Below the pieces are notes generated by a model. It ran no database searches. It saw nothing but the letters and a program-made list of their open reading frames with translations, and was not told the origin of the DNA. From Bradyrhizobiaceae bacterium Ga0074131 (GTDB lineage Bacteria > Pseudomonadota > Alphaproteobacteria > Rhizobiales > Xanthobacteraceae), in the NCBI GenBank assembly GCA_001464035.1, contig LNEC01000010.1, forward strand, positions 1-64,000: a stretch of DNA of 64,000 nucleotides. The letters are read 5' to 3'. The position numbers and the translations under genes are program-made. Shown here piece by piece: positions 9,026 through 19,534 of the stretch (its first letter is position 1; every line of letters starts with the position of its first letter).

Positions 9026-11548
9026 ATGAATGTTGGAATGCGATTGCGGGGAGGCACCTTAGCCACCCTGATCATGTTCGCGATGCCGGTCGCCGCGACG
9101 CTGGCCGCCATGCTCGTGTCGTCTGCGGCCGTTGCCCAGACCGCGGCTTCGATTCAGGTAGAGGGGAACCGGCGCGTCGATGTCGAGACGGTCCGCTCTT
9201 ACTTCAAGCCGGGACCCGGCGGGCGCCTCGACCAGGCGCGAATCGATGATGGCCTGAAAGCGCTGATCGAGACCGGCCTGTTCCAGGACGTGCGAATCAA
9301 CCAGGCGGGCGGGCGTCTTGTGGTGACCGTGGTGGAAAACCCCGTCATCGGCCGCATTGCCTTCGAAGGTAACAAGAAGATCAAGGACGAACAGCTTACG
9401 ACGGAAATCCAGTCCAAGCCGCGCGGTACGCTGTCCCGTCCGATGGTGCAGTCCGACGCCCTGCGCATTGCCGAAATCTATCGCCGCTCCGGCCGCTATG
9501 ACGTGCGCGTCACTCCTGAAATCATCGAGCAGCCCAACAACCGGGTCGATCTGATCTTCACCGTGACCGAGGGTTCGAAAACCGGCGTCAAATCGATCGA
9601 ATTCGTCGGCAACAACGCCTATTCGTCGTATCGCCTCAAGGATGTCATCAAGACCCGCGAATCGAACCTGCTGAGCTTCCTCGGCGGGGCCGACGTCTAC
9701 GATCCGGACCGCGTCGAAGCCGACCGCGACCTGATCCGCCGTTATTATCTGAAGAACGGCTATGCCGACGTTCAGGTCGTGGCTGCGCTCACCGAATACG
9801 ATCCCGAGCGCAAGGGCTTCCTCGTGACCTTCAAGATCGACGAGGGCCAGCAGTACCGGGTTGCCCAGGTCAACTTCGCCTCCAGCATCGGCACGCTGGA
9901 CGGGAATGCGCTCCGCAGCTTCTCGCGCGTCCGTGTCGGCTCGCTCTATAACGCCGAGGCGCTGGAGAAATCCGTCGAGGAAATGCAGATCGAGGCTTCG
10001 CGGCGCGGCTACGCCTTTGCGATCGTGCGCCCGCGCGGCGATCGCAATTTCGAGGCGCATACCGTCTCGATCACCTTTGCCATCGATGAAGGCCCGCGCA
10101 CCTATATCGAGCGCATCAATGTGCGCGGCAACACCCGCACCCGCGACTACGTGATCCGCCGCGAATTCGATCTGTCGGAAGGCGACGCCTACAACCGCGC
10201 GCTGGTCGATCGCGCCGAGCGCCGCCTGAAGAATCTCGATTTCTTCAAGTCGGTGAAAATCTCGAGCGAGCCCGGGTCTTCCAGCGATCGTGTGATCCTC
10301 GTGGTCGATCTCGAGGAGAAATCCACCGGCGACTTCTCGGTGTCGGGTGGCTATTCGACGACCGACGGCGCGCTTGCCGAGGTCAGCATTTCCGAACGCA
10401 ACTTCCTCGGCCGCGGTCTCTACGCGAAGGCGGCGGTGACCTATGGCCAGTTCGCGCGCGGGTACTCGCTGTCCTTCGTGGAGCCCTATCTGCTGGACTA
10501 TCGCGTGGCGCTCGGGCTCGACCTGTTCCAGCGCGAGCAGCTCGCCAACCGCTTTATTTCGTACGGCACCAGCACGATCGGCTTCAGTCCGAGGCTCGGC
10601 TTCAGCCTGCGCGAGGATCTGTCGCTGCAGGTCCGCTACTCGATCTATCAGCAGAAGATTTCGCTGCCGGATAACCTGCGGAACTGTAACAATGATATTA
10701 CGAATCCGAACTTCAATCCCAGCCCGGCTTTCTTCGCACCAGCTCAATTCAGCCCTGTCAATGGCTCCGAGCTGGGCTGCTATGTCGATGGCGAAGCGTC
10801 GCTGCCGGTCCGCAGGGAACTGGAGACGGGCAAGACGCTGACCTCGTCGATCGGCTATTCGCTGAACTACAACACGCTGGACAACAACAAGAACCCCACC
10901 GACGGCCTGCTGGTCGATTTCAAGCAGGACTTTGCCGGCATCGGTGGCGATGTGAGCTACCTCAAGACCGCGATCGACGCGAAATACTATGCGCCGCTGG
11001 TGACCGACATCGTCGGACTCCTCCGCGTCCAGGCCGGCATGCTCAACCAGATCGGGAATACCGACCTGCGAATGCTCGATCATTTCCAGATGGGTCCCAA
11101 CCTCGTCCGCGGCTTTGCGCCCAACGGCATCGGTCCGCGCGACATCAATCCCTTTGGAACCCGCGACTCGCTCGGCGGCACCAAATATTGGGGCGTGTCG
11201 GCGGAGTTGCAGATGCCGTTCTGGTTCCTGCCGAAGGAAGTCGGACTCAAGGGCTCGGTCTATGCCGATGCCGGCGGATTGTACGATTACAAGGGACCGA
11301 CTTCCTGGGCGTTCACCAATGAAGCCAATGCGCCCGGTTGTATTCCCGGAACAACAAACCCTGTTACGAGCGGGACCTGCACTGGGCTGCAGTTCGACAG
11401 TGGTAACGTCGTCCGTACTTCGGTCGGTGTCGGCCTGATCTGGGCGTCGCCGTTCGGGCCGCTGCGCATCGACTATGCGGTGCCGTTGACCAAGGGTCAG
11501 TTCGACCGCGTGCAGGAATTCAAGTTCGGCGGCGCGACATCGTTCTAG
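9026..11548 (+). CDS. bamA: Outer membrane protein assembly factor BamA
   Basis: Omp85-family core of the BAM machine that folds beta-barrel proteins into the outer membrane. An N-terminal signal peptide ends near AAVAQTAA (about residue 40). Repeated POTRA domains span about residues 42-440, and the rest is a C-terminal barrel. The conserved barrel motif appears as [12 protein letters not shown] and the protein ends in Phe, as expected for an outer-membrane barrel. At 840 aa it has normal length. It lies 172 bases after rseP and is followed by lpxD without an intervening skp/ompH gene. Confidence 0.97.
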   Translation: MNVGMRLRGGTLATLIMFAMPVAATLAAMLVSSAAVAQTAASIQVEGNRRVDVETVRSYFKPGPGGRLDQARIDDGLKALIETGLFQDVRINQAGGRLVVTVVENPVIGRIAFEGNKKIKDEQLTTEIQSKPRGTLSRPMVQSDALRIAEIYRRSGRYDVRVTPEIIEQPNNRVDLIFTVTEGSKTGVKSIEFVGNNAYSSYRLKDVIKTRESNLLSFLGGADVYDPDRVEADRDLIRRYYLKNGYADVQVVAALTEYDPERKGFLVTFKIDEGQQYRVAQVNFASSIGTLDGNALRSFSRVRVGSLYNAEALEKSVEEMQIEASRRGYAFAIVRPRGDRNFEAHTVSITFAIDEGPRTYIERINVRGNTRTRDYVIRREFDLSEGDAYNRALVDRAERRLKNLDFFKSVKISSEPGSSSDRVILVVDLEEKSTGDFSVSGGYSTTDGALAEVSISERNFLGRGLYAKAAVTYGQFARGYSLSFVEPYLLDYRVALGLDLFQREQLANRFISYGTSTIGFSPRLGFSLREDLSLQVRYSIYQQKISLPDNLRNCNNDITNPNFNPSPAFFAPAQFSPVNGSELGCYVDGEASLPVRRELETGKTLTSSIGYSLNYNTLDNNKNPTDGLLVDFKQDFAGIGGDVSYLKTAIDAKYYAPLVTDIVGLLRVQAGMLNQIGNTDLRMLDHFQMGPNLVRGFAPNGIGPRDINPFGTRDSLGGTKYWGVSAELQMPFWFLPKEVGLKGSVYADAGGLYDYKGPTSWAFTNEANAPGCIPGTTNPVTSGTCTGLQFDSGNVVRTSVGVGLIWASPFGPLRIDYAVPLTKGQFDRVQEFKFGGATSF

Positions 11549-11611
11549 GGCGTTTTCGAGCGAAGCGGATTTCCGGTCCGCGTGAAGAAAGCGCGTCAAA
11601 ACAGAGACAGA

Positions 11612-11639
11612 CCCCGGTTGTGATCGATCAGAACCGGGG
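11612..11639. repeat. 28-bp near-perfect palindrome between bamA and lpxD
   Basis: CCCCGGTT (11612-11619) mirrors AACCGGGG (11632-11639), and the centre TGATCGATCA (11621-11630) is itself a perfect palindrome. Only the G at 11620 facing the G at 11631 breaks the symmetry. It could be an RNA hairpin that ends or attenuates bamA mRNA, though no U-run follows, or a protein-binding site before lpxD. Confidence 0.5.
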
Positions 11640-11676
11640 CTCTCGTTCGATCACCGGCCGGACCGCGACGGGTGGA

Positions 11677-12744
11677 ATGGCGCAGCCGACCTTCTCCAAG
11701 CAACCGCCATCCTCGACGCTGGCCGAGCTTGCCGCGTTGACGAACGCGCATTTGGTCGATCCGTCCCGCGGCGGCCAGCAAGTCAGGGGGCTGGCGTCGC
11801 TCGACGAAGCCGGGCCGATGCACTTGGCGTTCTTCGACAATCTCAAATATGCCGACCAACTGGCTTCGACCAAGGCGGGAGCCTGCCTGGTCAGCGCCCG
11901 TTTCGAGGCCAGCGTGCCCGCCCATGTCGCGGTTCTGCGCGCGGCGCAGCCGTTCCGCGAATTCGTGACCATCGCCCGCGAGCTTTACCGCGATGCCCTT
12001 CGCCCGCAATCCTGGGTCGGCAATGCCGGCATCGCCCCCTCCGCCGTGATCGATCCGACGGCGCATCTGGAAGACGGCGTGATCGTCGATCCGCTGGCGG
12101 TGATCGGCCCGAACGTCGAAATCGGCGCCGGTACGGTGGTCGGTTCGGCGGCAGTGATCGGCGCCGATGTCCGGATCGGCCGCGACTGCAATGTCGGCGC
12201 GCATACGGCGATCCAGTCTGCGCTGATCGGCGACAACGTCCTGATCCATCCCGGCTGCAGTATCGGGCAGGACGGCTTCGGTTTCGTGTTCTTCGGTCCG
12301 GATGGCCACCTGAAGGTGCCTCAGACGGGCCGTGTCGTGATCCAGAACGACGTCGAAATCGGCGCCGGGACCACCATCGATCGCGGCAGCCTGCGCGACA
12401 CCGTGATCGGCGAAGGCACGAAAATCGACAATCAGGTCCAGATCGGCCACAATGTGACGATCGGCAGGCATTGCCTGCTGGCCGCCCAGATCGGGCTGGC
12501 GGGCAGCTTGACGATTGGCGACAATGTGGCACTGGGCGCGAAGGTGGGGATCAACAACCACCTCAAGATCGGCGACGGCGCCCAGGTTACGGCCATGAGC
12601 GCGGTCAAGGATGACATTCCGGCCAACGGGCGCTGGGGTGGCCATTTTGCCAAGCCGACGCGGCAATGGTTCCGGGAGATCGTGGCGGTAGAGCGTCTGG
12701 TGCGCGATGCCTCAGCCGATCCGAAGGGCGAAGGGCGGGAGTGA
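11677..12744 (+). CDS. lpxD: UDP-3-O-(3-hydroxyacyl)glucosamine N-acyltransferase
   Basis: Third step of lipid A synthesis: adds the second hydroxyacyl chain, from acyl-ACP, to UDP-3-O-acyl-glucosamine. A uridine-binding N-terminal domain (about residues 1-100) is followed by left-handed beta-helix hexapeptide repeats (about residues 105-320), including [20 protein letters not shown] and [12 protein letters not shown]. The catalytic-type His lies in the [15 protein letters not shown] stretch. The ATG at 11677 gives 355 aa; the frame is open further upstream but without support. Its stop overlaps the fabZ start. Confidence 0.96.
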   Translation: MAQPTFSKQPPSSTLAELAALTNAHLVDPSRGGQQVRGLASLDEAGPMHLAFFDNLKYADQLASTKAGACLVSARFEASVPAHVAVLRAAQPFREFVTIARELYRDALRPQSWVGNAGIAPSAVIDPTAHLEDGVIVDPLAVIGPNVEIGAGTVVGSAAVIGADVRIGRDCNVGAHTAIQSALIGDNVLIHPGCSIGQDGFGFVFFGPDGHLKVPQTGRVVIQNDVEIGAGTTIDRGSLRDTVIGEGTKIDNQVQIGHNVTIGRHCLLAAQIGLAGSLTIGDNVALGAKVGINNHLKIGDGAQVTAMSAVKDDIPANGRWGGHFAKPTRQWFREIVAVERLVRDASADPKGEGRE

Positions 12745-13202
12745 TGGAGGAGGCAGCGGTCAAGTTTGCGCTCGTGGATATCAATGAGATCCTCAAGACG
12801 CTGCCGCATCGTTTTCCGATGCTGCTGATCGACCGGGTAATCAATATCCGGACCGATTACTCCGGAACCGGCATCAAGAACGTCACCTTCAACGAGCCGC
12901 CGTTTCAGGGGCATTTTCCCGATCGCCCGGTCTATCCGGGGGTGATGATGATCGAGGCCATGGCGCAGACCGCCGGCGTGATCGGCATCAAGTCGGTCGA
13001 AGGCACCGAGAAGCCGCGCGCGGTTTATTTTCTCACCATCGACAAGTGCAAGTTCCGCAAGCCGGTGATGCCCGGCGATACCGTCGAATACCACATGCGC
13101 AGCATCGGCCGCCGCAAGGCCATGTGGTGGTTTCACGGCGACGCCATCGTCGACGGTGTGACGGTGGCCGAGGCCGACATTGGCGCTATGCTGACCGACT
13201 GA
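12744..13202 (+). CDS. fabZ: 3-hydroxyacyl-ACP dehydratase FabZ
   Basis: Dehydrates beta-hydroxyacyl-ACP in fatty-acid elongation and so competes with LpxA and LpxD for the same hydroxyacyl-ACP pool. The hot-dog fold motif [17 protein letters not shown] is near the N-terminus. The active-site helix appears as [20 protein letters not shown], with the catalytic His and the following acidic residue. The ATG overlaps the lpxD stop by one base (TGATG), so the two are coupled. The 152-aa length is normal. Confidence 0.97.
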   Translation: MEEAAVKFALVDINEILKTLPHRFPMLLIDRVINIRTDYSGTGIKNVTFNEPPFQGHFPDRPVYPGVMMIEAMAQTAGVIGIKSVEGTEKPRAVYFLTIDKCKFRKPVMPGDTVEYHMRSIGRRKAMWWFHGDAIVDGVTVAEADIGAMLTD

Positions 13203-13212
13203 TGAGGGACCG

Positions 13213-14016
13213 ATGGGTTTGATCGATCCCACCGCGCGGGTGGAGGACGGCGCCGTGATCGGCGAGGGCACCTCGATCGGGCCCTATTGCGTGGTCGGGC
13301 CCGACGTCGTGATCGGCGCCGACTGCAGGCTGGTCGCGCACGTCTACGTCACCGCGCAGACCACGATCGGCGACGGCTGCACGATCTATCCGTTCGTCTC
13401 CTTGGGCACTCCGCCGCAATCGCTCGCCTATCGCGGCGAGCCCACCAAGCTCCAGATCGGTCAGGGCTGCACCATCCGGGAGCAGTCGACCATGAGCGCC
13501 GGCACGGTGGCCGGCGGCGGCATCACCCGCGTCGGGGATCGCGGTTACTTCATGAATTGCAGCCATGTCGGGCATGACTGCGTGGTCGGAAACGACGTGA
13601 TCTTTGCGACCTCGGCGACGCTCGGCGGCCACTGCGAGGTCGGCGATTTCGTTTTCATGGGCGGCCTGTCGGCGGTGCATCAGTTCGGCCGCGTGGGTTC
13701 GCAGGTCATGGTCGGCGCGCTCACCGGCGTGCGCAGCGATGTCATCCCGTTCGCGCTTGTCAGCGGCCAGTACGCCGCGCTGACCGGCCTCAACGTCATC
13801 GGCATGAAGCGCCGCAAGTTCAGCCGCGAACGCCTTGCGGCGGTCCGATCGTTCTATCGAAAACTGTTTCACGGTCCCGGCGTGTTCGCCGAGCGCCTCA
13901 ACGAGGTGCGATCTCTGGCGGGCACCGATCCCGCAATCGCGGAAATCCTCAATTTCATCGATGCCGGAAAACATCGCGAACTGTGCCAGCCGCTGCAGGG
14001 CGGCAACGCGCCTTGA
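13213..14016 (+). CDS. lpxA: Acyl-ACP--UDP-N-acetylglucosamine O-acyltransferase
   Basis: First step of lipid A synthesis. The left-handed beta-helix hexapeptide repeats (about residues 1-190) include STMSAGTVAGGGITRVGDR and NCSHVGHDCVVGNDVIF, the latter with the catalytic-type His. The signature GGLSAVHQFGRVGSQVMVG and the C-terminal helical domain (GLNVIGMKRRKFSRERLAAV) follow. It is 267 aa, 10 bases after fabZ. Confidence 0.97.
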   Translation: MGLIDPTARVEDGAVIGEGTSIGPYCVVGPDVVIGADCRLVAHVYVTAQTTIGDGCTIYPFVSLGTPPQSLAYRGEPTKLQIGQGCTIREQSTMSAGTVAGGGITRVGDRGYFMNCSHVGHDCVVGNDVIFATSATLGGHCEVGDFVFMGGLSAVHQFGRVGSQVMVGALTGVRSDVIPFALVSGQYAALTGLNVIGMKRRKFSRERLAAVRSFYRKLFHGPGVFAERLNEVRSLAGTDPAIAEILNFIDAGKHRELCQPLQGGNAP

Positions 14017-14039
14017 TCCTGAAGTCGTCGGGGCCAACC

Positions 14040-14897
14040 ATGACAGACGAGGTTCTGCGGATTTCATCGCCGGTCGGCTTGATCGCGGCCGGCGGCGTCA
14101 TGCCGTTCGCGGTGGCGGACTCGCTGATCGCGCGCGGCATCGATCCGGTCGTGTTCGCGCTGAAGGGCGCCTGCGATCCGCAGGCCGTGGCGCGTTTTCG
14201 CCACCACTGGATTTCGGTCGGCCAGGTCGGCCGCGCCATGAAACTGTTTCGCAGCGAAAACTGCCGCGACCTGGTGTTCATCGGCACGCTGGTGCGCCCG
14301 GCGCTGTCGGAAATACGGCTGGACTGGACCACGATTCGCGTGCTCGGCCGGGTGTGGGCGGCGTTCCGCGGCGGCGACGATCACCTGCTGTCCGGCATCG
14401 GCCGCATTCTCGAACAGGACGGTTTCCGCATGGTCGGGATCAAGGATGTCGCCCCTGACCTGCTGATGCCCGAGGGATGCGTCACCCGGACCGCGCCCGA
14501 TGACAATGCCGCCGCCGACATCGCCCGCGGACGCGACGTGCTGCGGGCCCTGAGCCCGTTCGACATCGGTCAGGCCGCTATCGTGATCGAAGGCCACGTG
14601 GTCGCGGTGGAAGACATCGAGGGCACTGACGGGCTGCTGGCGCGGGTCGCGCGCCTTCGCGGCGAGGGCCGCATCCGCGCCAAAGCGCCGCGCGGCGTGC
14701 TGGTGAAGGCGCCGAAGAGCGGTCAGGATCTGCGCTTCGATTTGCCGACCATCGGGCCGCGAACCGTCGAGGGTGCGGTTAAGGCCGGACTGGCCGGGAT
14801 CGCCATCGTCGCCGGCCATACCATTGTGGTCGAACCGCAGCCGATGATCGAGGCCGCCGACGCCGCCGGGCTGTTCGTGACGGGTCTGCCCGCGTGA
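14040..14897 (+). CDS. lpxI: UDP-2,3-diacylglucosamine pyrophosphatase LpxI
   Basis: Hydrolyses UDP-2,3-diacylglucosamine to lipid X and UMP, using the LpxI fold (formerly DUF1009) that replaces LpxH in most alphaproteobacteria. Typical segments are SPVGLIAAGGVMPFAVADSL at the start, the GDDHLLSGIGRILEQDGF stretch, and C-terminal APKSGQDLRFDLPTIGPRTV with the acidic residue before PTIG. The ATG at 14040 gives 285 aa. It lies between lpxA and lpxB, which fits the pathway, and its stop overlaps the lpxB start. Confidence 0.94.
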   Translation: MTDEVLRISSPVGLIAAGGVMPFAVADSLIARGIDPVVFALKGACDPQAVARFRHHWISVGQVGRAMKLFRSENCRDLVFIGTLVRPALSEIRLDWTTIRVLGRVWAAFRGGDDHLLSGIGRILEQDGFRMVGIKDVAPDLLMPEGCVTRTAPDDNAAADIARGRDVLRALSPFDIGQAAIVIEGHVVAVEDIEGTDGLLARVARLRGEGRIRAKAPRGVLVKAPKSGQDLRFDLPTIGPRTVEGAVKAGLAGIAIVAGHTIVVEPQPMIEAADAAGLFVTGLPA

Positions 14898-16087
14898 CCC
14901 CCGCGCGTTCAACCGCCGACGTTGCGCGCAAGATATTCCTGATCGCGACCGAGGAATCCGGCGACAGGCTCGGCGCCAGCCTGATGAAGGTGTTGCGCCA
15001 ACGGCTCGGCGATGCGGTCCGTTTTGAAGGCGTCGGCGGCCAGGCGATGGCGCGCGAAGGGCTGACGTCGCTGTTTCCGATCGAGGAATTGTCGATCATG
15101 GGGCTGGCGGCCGTGGTGAAGCAGCTGCCGATGATTCTGCGGCGTATCCGCGAAACCGCCGCTGCGGTGACACAGGCATCGCCTGACGTGCTGGTCATCA
15201 TCGACAGCCCCGATTTCACCCATCGCGTGGCGCGGCGGGTCCGGGCCAGCGACCCCGCGATCCCGATCGTCGATTACGTATCGCCCTCGGTCTGGGCCTG
15301 GCGGCCCGGCCGGGCGCGCGCGATGCGCGGCTATGTCGATCATGTGCTGGCGTTGCTGCCGTTCGAGCCCGGGGAATATGTGAAGCTGCGCGGCCCGCCC
15401 TGCAGCTATGTCGGCCACCCCCTGACCGAACAGATCGCAAGCTTGCGGCCCGCAGCCTGCGAGCAGAAGCGCCGCGCCGAGGCGCCGCCGGTGCTGCTGG
15501 TGCTGCCGGGAAGCCGCCGCAGCGAGATCAGGCATCACATGGCGGTGTTCGGCGCGACGCTCGGCCTGCTGCGGGAGGAGGGGGTGGCATTTGAGTTGGT
15601 TCTGCCGACCATGCCGCATCTGGTCGATGCGGTGCGGGAGGGTGTTGCGAACTGGCCGGTGCAGCCCCGCGTGGTGATCGGTGAGCCCGAGAAGCGGGCG
15701 GCGTTCCGGATCGCCCGCGCGGCGCTGGCCAAGTCCGGCACCGTGACGCTCGAGCTGGCACTGGCCGGGGTGCCGATGGTGACGGCCTATCGAACCGGCG
15801 CGATCGAGGCCTGGATCATGCTGCGTCTGATCAACGTCCCCTCGGTGATCCTGGCCAACCTCGTGGTCGGCGACAATGTCGTGCCGGAGTTTCTGCAGCA
15901 GGATTGCACGCCGCCAAAGCTGTCGACCTCGCTGCGCGAGGTGCTTGAAGACTCTCCACTGCGGCGGCGGCAGCTCGACGCCTTTGCCAAGCTCGACGGC
16001 ATCATGTCGACCGGCCACGCGACGCCGAGCACGCGCGCGGCGGATATCGTGCTGGCGACAATGCGGAAGGCGCGGGGCGCGGGTTAG
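14894..16087 (+). CDS. lpxB: Lipid-A-disaccharide synthase
   Basis: Glycosyltransferase family 19 enzyme that joins lipid X and UDP-diacylglucosamine into the lipid A disaccharide. IFLIATEESGDRLGASLMK opens the protein. VLVIIDSPDFTHRVARRVR, DYVSPSVWAWRPGRARAM and VLLVLPGSRRSEI are all family motifs. The start is a GTG at 14894 in a GTGA overlap with lpxI, giving 397 aa. It appears to be the last gene of the long operon; the next gene is 234 bases away and unrelated. Confidence 0.97.
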   Translation: MTPARSTADVARKIFLIATEESGDRLGASLMKVLRQRLGDAVRFEGVGGQAMAREGLTSLFPIEELSIMGLAAVVKQLPMILRRIRETAAAVTQASPDVLVIIDSPDFTHRVARRVRASDPAIPIVDYVSPSVWAWRPGRARAMRGYVDHVLALLPFEPGEYVKLRGPPCSYVGHPLTEQIASLRPAACEQKRRAEAPPVLLVLPGSRRSEIRHHMAVFGATLGLLREEGVAFELVLPTMPHLVDAVREGVANWPVQPRVVIGEPEKRAAFRIARAALAKSGTVTLELALAGVPMVTAYRTGAIEAWIMLRLINVPSVILANLVVGDNVVPEFLQQDCTPPKLSTSLREVLEDSPLRRRQLDAFAKLDGIMSTGHATPSTRAADIVLATMRKARGAG

Positions 16088-16321
16088 CGGCAGCGTGTCG
16101 CGCAGGCACGATTGCAATGGTCCTGGCGCGGCGGATAGCGTCGGAGACTGCCGTCGGGCCGTGCCTTGCGCGAACCGGTTGGGCTCACAATCCGCCCCAC
16201 GGCTGCCGCATCAAGCTGCCGCAGGCCGGATGTGGCTTTAGTTAGGTGTGGATTTCGCCGCATTTGCCAAGGCTGCGACCAAGATCGCAGCTATCCTTGC
16301 GCGATCAGCGGAGCCAGTATC

Positions 16322-17947
16322 ATGAGCCGAGCCCAGCCAAAGTCCTCGCCAACCGATGAGTACGCGAAACGGATCGCGCAGGCCATCGCCAAGGGGCGGC
16401 CGCCGCCATTCAACGCCGCTTTCGAACGGTACTGCGAAAGCTCCCCACGCGAAATCTTCGCCGCTTTCGCGGGCGCGGCTCGCCACATGCCCCCGGCGGG
16501 CAAGGATGCACCGCTTGCTTTTGGTTATATGTTTCTGCTGCAGAGGCTGCTGGAGCATCTGCGTTACCGCACCGAGCAAGGTTATGCGGACGCAGCCAAC
16601 CTGATCGCGGATTTTCAGGCCGACATCGCCGCGCAGACTGAGACCGGACACGTCGAAGCGGGCATGCTCGCCCTCGTGGCAGGGGCCCTGCACCAGTCGG
16701 AAATTCCTGCATCGCCGGAGTTTGCCGCGGCGTTGGAAAAGCAACCCGTCGATCTGAATGAGGACGGACCGCTTCCGGCCGACGTCCACGCCGCGCTCGC
16801 CGGCATTCTCGAAGCCTGCCACGGCGATCCGTTCATGGCGGTCGGTTCGCTGATCGAAACCGGTCATTCCATGCCGGTAGAGGCCTGGGGCGCGCTGGCA
16901 AGCGCCTTGGCGCTGGCAAATATTCCCGCAGCGCGTGGCGCGGCGGTTTTGTTTCTGCTCGATCCAAATTCAGCGGTGCGCCGCGAGGTTGCAAATGCGC
17001 TATCGGAGGTAGCCGCCTCGCTGACCCCGATCGAGGTTCGGCGGCTGATCGCGATGCGCAACTGGCGACCCGAGAACGAGCGAGCCGGACTCGACACGAT
17101 CATCCGCAAGGCGCGGGCGGCCGGGATCGGTTGCGCGCCATGGGAAGCTGGCAGGATAGAGTCAATTGTCGCCACGGCCGTCGACGGCGCCGCAGCGCAA
17201 GGATTCCTGCTGATATCGCCAGCAGGACGGAAAAAGCGGATCTCGTCACTCCTGATCAAAGGCGGGATTGCCGATGCCTGGAGCGGCGAGCCGGAATCGC
17301 GCCGCCGGATCGAGATGAGCCTCGCCGCCGCCGGGATGGACACCCCTAAACTTGCCGTCTCCCGTTCATATCTCGACCGGACCGTAGCGCACCACTTGGC
17401 GATCAGCATCGAGAACGTGGGAGCGCCTCCGTTCGGCCTGCTCCAGGTCGCCGAGACGATCGGCGGTGCCGACTGGCAGCCTGCGCGTTTGGACTTCGGT
17501 GAGGCGCTCGCCGAGCTGATCGGCGAACTGCCGAAGGCGATGTGCGAGCCCGCCGCGCTCGCATCGGTATTGCGGAAGAGCGACGAATTGGACGATCTCG
17601 AAGCCGTTGTACAATCGTGGTTTGAGGACGACCCGCAGATCGCTGAAGCGGTGGAGAGCGCGCGTGGCCGTGATCGCGCGAAACTTGCTACCTATCTTTT
17701 GCAGAGCGTCATTGCACGCCGTCGTGACCGATGGGCCGACATTGTCTTGCGCACGGCTCTATGGATGCGCGAGGCTCCTCCGGAGGCCGATCTGTGCTGG
17801 CGCGAACTCGCGATCGTCGCAAAGGCGCTCGCCGACGGACGGGATATGACCGAGATCGGGTTGATGCGCGATATCGCATTGCGGACGATCGCGGCGCTCG
17901 AGGACGCGGGGCGGATGAACCGGGCGTTTCACGCCGACCGGGCGTAG
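16322..17947 (+). CDS. Conserved-looking protein of unknown function, 541 aa
   Basis: I do not recognise this protein. The ATG at 16322 (MSRAQPKSSPTDEYAKRI) has a GGAG about 9 bases upstream. The product is mostly alpha-helical and rich in Ala and Glu, with no signal peptide or membrane helix. Segments such as LFLLDPNSAVRREVANALSE resemble single HEAT-like helix pairs, so a helical-repeat scaffold is possible. Several tens of residues at each end read as helical pairs too (for example REIFAAFAGAARHM and LIADFQADIAAQTE). It stands alone, 234 bases after lpxB, and faces gltA across a shared terminator. Function is unknown. Confidence 0.75.
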   Translation: MSRAQPKSSPTDEYAKRIAQAIAKGRPPPFNAAFERYCESSPREIFAAFAGAARHMPPAGKDAPLAFGYMFLLQRLLEHLRYRTEQGYADAANLIADFQADIAAQTETGHVEAGMLALVAGALHQSEIPASPEFAAALEKQPVDLNEDGPLPADVHAALAGILEACHGDPFMAVGSLIETGHSMPVEAWGALASALALANIPAARGAAVLFLLDPNSAVRREVANALSEVAASLTPIEVRRLIAMRNWRPENERAGLDTIIRKARAAGIGCAPWEAGRIESIVATAVDGAAAQGFLLISPAGRKKRISSLLIKGGIADAWSGEPESRRRIEMSLAAAGMDTPKLAVSRSYLDRTVAHHLAISIENVGAPPFGLLQVAETIGGADWQPARLDFGEALAELIGELPKAMCEPAALASVLRKSDELDDLEAVVQSWFEDDPQIAEAVESARGRDRAKLATYLLQSVIARRRDRWADIVLRTALWMREAPPEADLCWRELAIVAKALADGRDMTEIGLMRDIALRTIAALEDAGRMNRAFHADRA

Positions 17948-18017
17948 GTAGCGCCGTAGCGAGCGGCTTGCTTGGAGGGCAGACCAGCGCCCGTTACCCA
18001 TCCACGATTCGGAATCA

Positions 18018-18050
18018 GAAAGCCGGATGCGGTGAACGCATCCGGCTTTC
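18018..18050. terminator. Bidirectional terminator between the 541-aa gene and gltA
   Basis: A perfect 14-bp stem, GAAAGCCGGATGCG (18018-18031) and CGCATCCGGCTTTC (18037-18050), encloses a 5-base loop in the gap between two convergent genes. The stem ends in CTTTC on one strand and GAAAG on the other, so it can act in either direction. Confidence 0.8.
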
Positions 18051-18073
18051 AAATGCTCGCTACGCTCGCGTGC

Positions 18074-19378
18074 TTACTTTCGCTTGTCGATCGCGACGTA
18101 GTCGCGACGGGCGACGCCGGTGTAGAGCTGGCGCGGTCGGCCGATCTTCTGCTGCGGGTCCTCGATCATCTCGCTCCACTGGCTGATCCAGCCGACGGTG
18201 CGCGCGACCGCGAACAGCACGGTGAACATCGAGGTCGGGAAACCCATCGCCTTCAGCGTGATACCGGAATAGAAATCCACGTTCGGATAAAGCTTGCGGT
18301 CGATGAAATACTGGTCGCTGAGCGCGATCCTTTCCAGTTCCAGCGCGACCTTCAGCATCGGATCGTCGCCGTGCCCGGTTTCCGCCAGCACCGCGTGACA
18401 CATCTTCTGCATGATCTTGGCGCGCGGATCGTAGTTCTTGTAGACGCGGTGGCCGAAACCCATCAGGCGGACTTCGCTGTTCTTGTCCTTCACCCGCTTG
18501 ATGAAGTCGGGAATCTTGTCGACGGTGCCGATGTCGGCCAGCATCGCCAGCGCGGCTTCATTGGCGCCGCCATGCGCCGGGCCCCACAGGCAGGCGATGC
18601 CGGCGGCGATGCAGGCGAACGGATTGGCGCCGGAGGAGCCGGCGATGCGTACCGTCGAGGTCGAGGCGTTCTGCTCGTGGTCGGCATGCAGGATGAAGAT
18701 CTTGTCGAGCGCATCCGCCAGAACCGGATTGATCTGGTAATCCTCGCACGGCACGGCGAAACACATATGCAGGAAGTTCTCGGCGAAGGAGAGCGAGTTC
18801 TTGGGATACATGAAGGGCTGACCGATGGTGTATTTGAAGGCCATCGCCGCCAGCGTCGGAATCTTGGCGATCATGCGCATCGAGGCGATCATGCGCTGCC
18901 GCGGATCGTTGATGTCGGTGGAGTCGTGATAGAACGCCGCCAGCGCGCCGACCGCCGCCACCATGATCGCCATCGGATGAGCATCGCGGCGAAAGCCCTG
19001 GAAGAAGCGGGCCATCTGCTCGTGAACCATGGTGTGATGGATCACGCGGTTGTCGAAATCCGCCTTCTGCGCCGCGTTCGGCAGATCGCCGTAGAGCAGC
19101 AGGTAGCAGGTTTCCAGGAAGTCGCCTTTTTCCGCCAGTTGCTCGATGGGATAGCCGCGGTACTCGAGGATGCCGGCGTCGCCGTCGATATAGGTAATCT
19201 TGGACTGGCAGCTGCCGGTCGAGGTGAAGCCGGGATCATAGGTGAACATGCCGGCCTGGGCGTAGAGCTTGGCGATGTCGATGACATCGGGTCCAACCGT
19301 GCCGCTCAAGATCGGAAAATCATAGGTCTTGTTGCCGACCGTCAGCGTGGCAGTTTTCTTGTTGGATGTTGCGTCCAT
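18074..19378 (-). CDS. gltA: Citrate synthase
   Basis: Condenses acetyl-CoA and oxaloacetate, the entry to the TCA cycle. The ATG at 19378 ([20 protein letters not shown]) gives 434 aa, the size of type II hexameric citrate synthases. The active-site regions are present: [20 protein letters not shown] with a catalytic His, [12 protein letters not shown], and [18 protein letters not shown]. It lies 156 bases downstream of gltX in the same direction but probably has its own promoter in that gap. Confidence 0.97.
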   Translation of the reverse strand: MDATSNKKTATLTVGNKTYDFPILSGTVGPDVIDIAKLYAQAGMFTYDPGFTSTGSCQSKITYIDGDAGILEYRGYPIEQLAEKGDFLETCYLLLYGDLPNAAQKADFDNRVIHHTMVHEQMARFFQGFRRDAHPMAIMVAAVGALAAFYHDSTDINDPRQRMIASMRMIAKIPTLAAMAFKYTIGQPFMYPKNSLSFAENFLHMCFAVPCEDYQINPVLADALDKIFILHADHEQNASTSTVRIAGSSGANPFACIAAGIACLWGPAHGGANEAALAMLADIGTVDKIPDFIKRVKDKNSEVRLMGFGHRVYKNYDPRAKIMQKMCHAVLAETGHGDDPMLKVALELERIALSDQYFIDRKLYPNVDFYSGITLKAMGFPTSMFTVLFAVARTVGWISQWSEMIEDPQQKIGRPRQLYTGVARRDYVAIDKRK

Positions 19379-19534
19379 CGTGTCGTCCCCGATGAGATCG
19401 TTGCGAAAACCGGCGGCCGGGGGCGCCAAAACACGTTGGCTGGCGCTGGAAACCGGGATTCTGGAGTACCTCGGAAATGGGTAGCTTATTGCCGTTTGCA
19501 CTGCAAGACGGCCACGGCGAGCCTGCATACCACC

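Noticed and set aside
9059..11599. Minus-strand reading frame of 846 aa
   Set aside because: Antisense of bamA; a GC-skew artefact.
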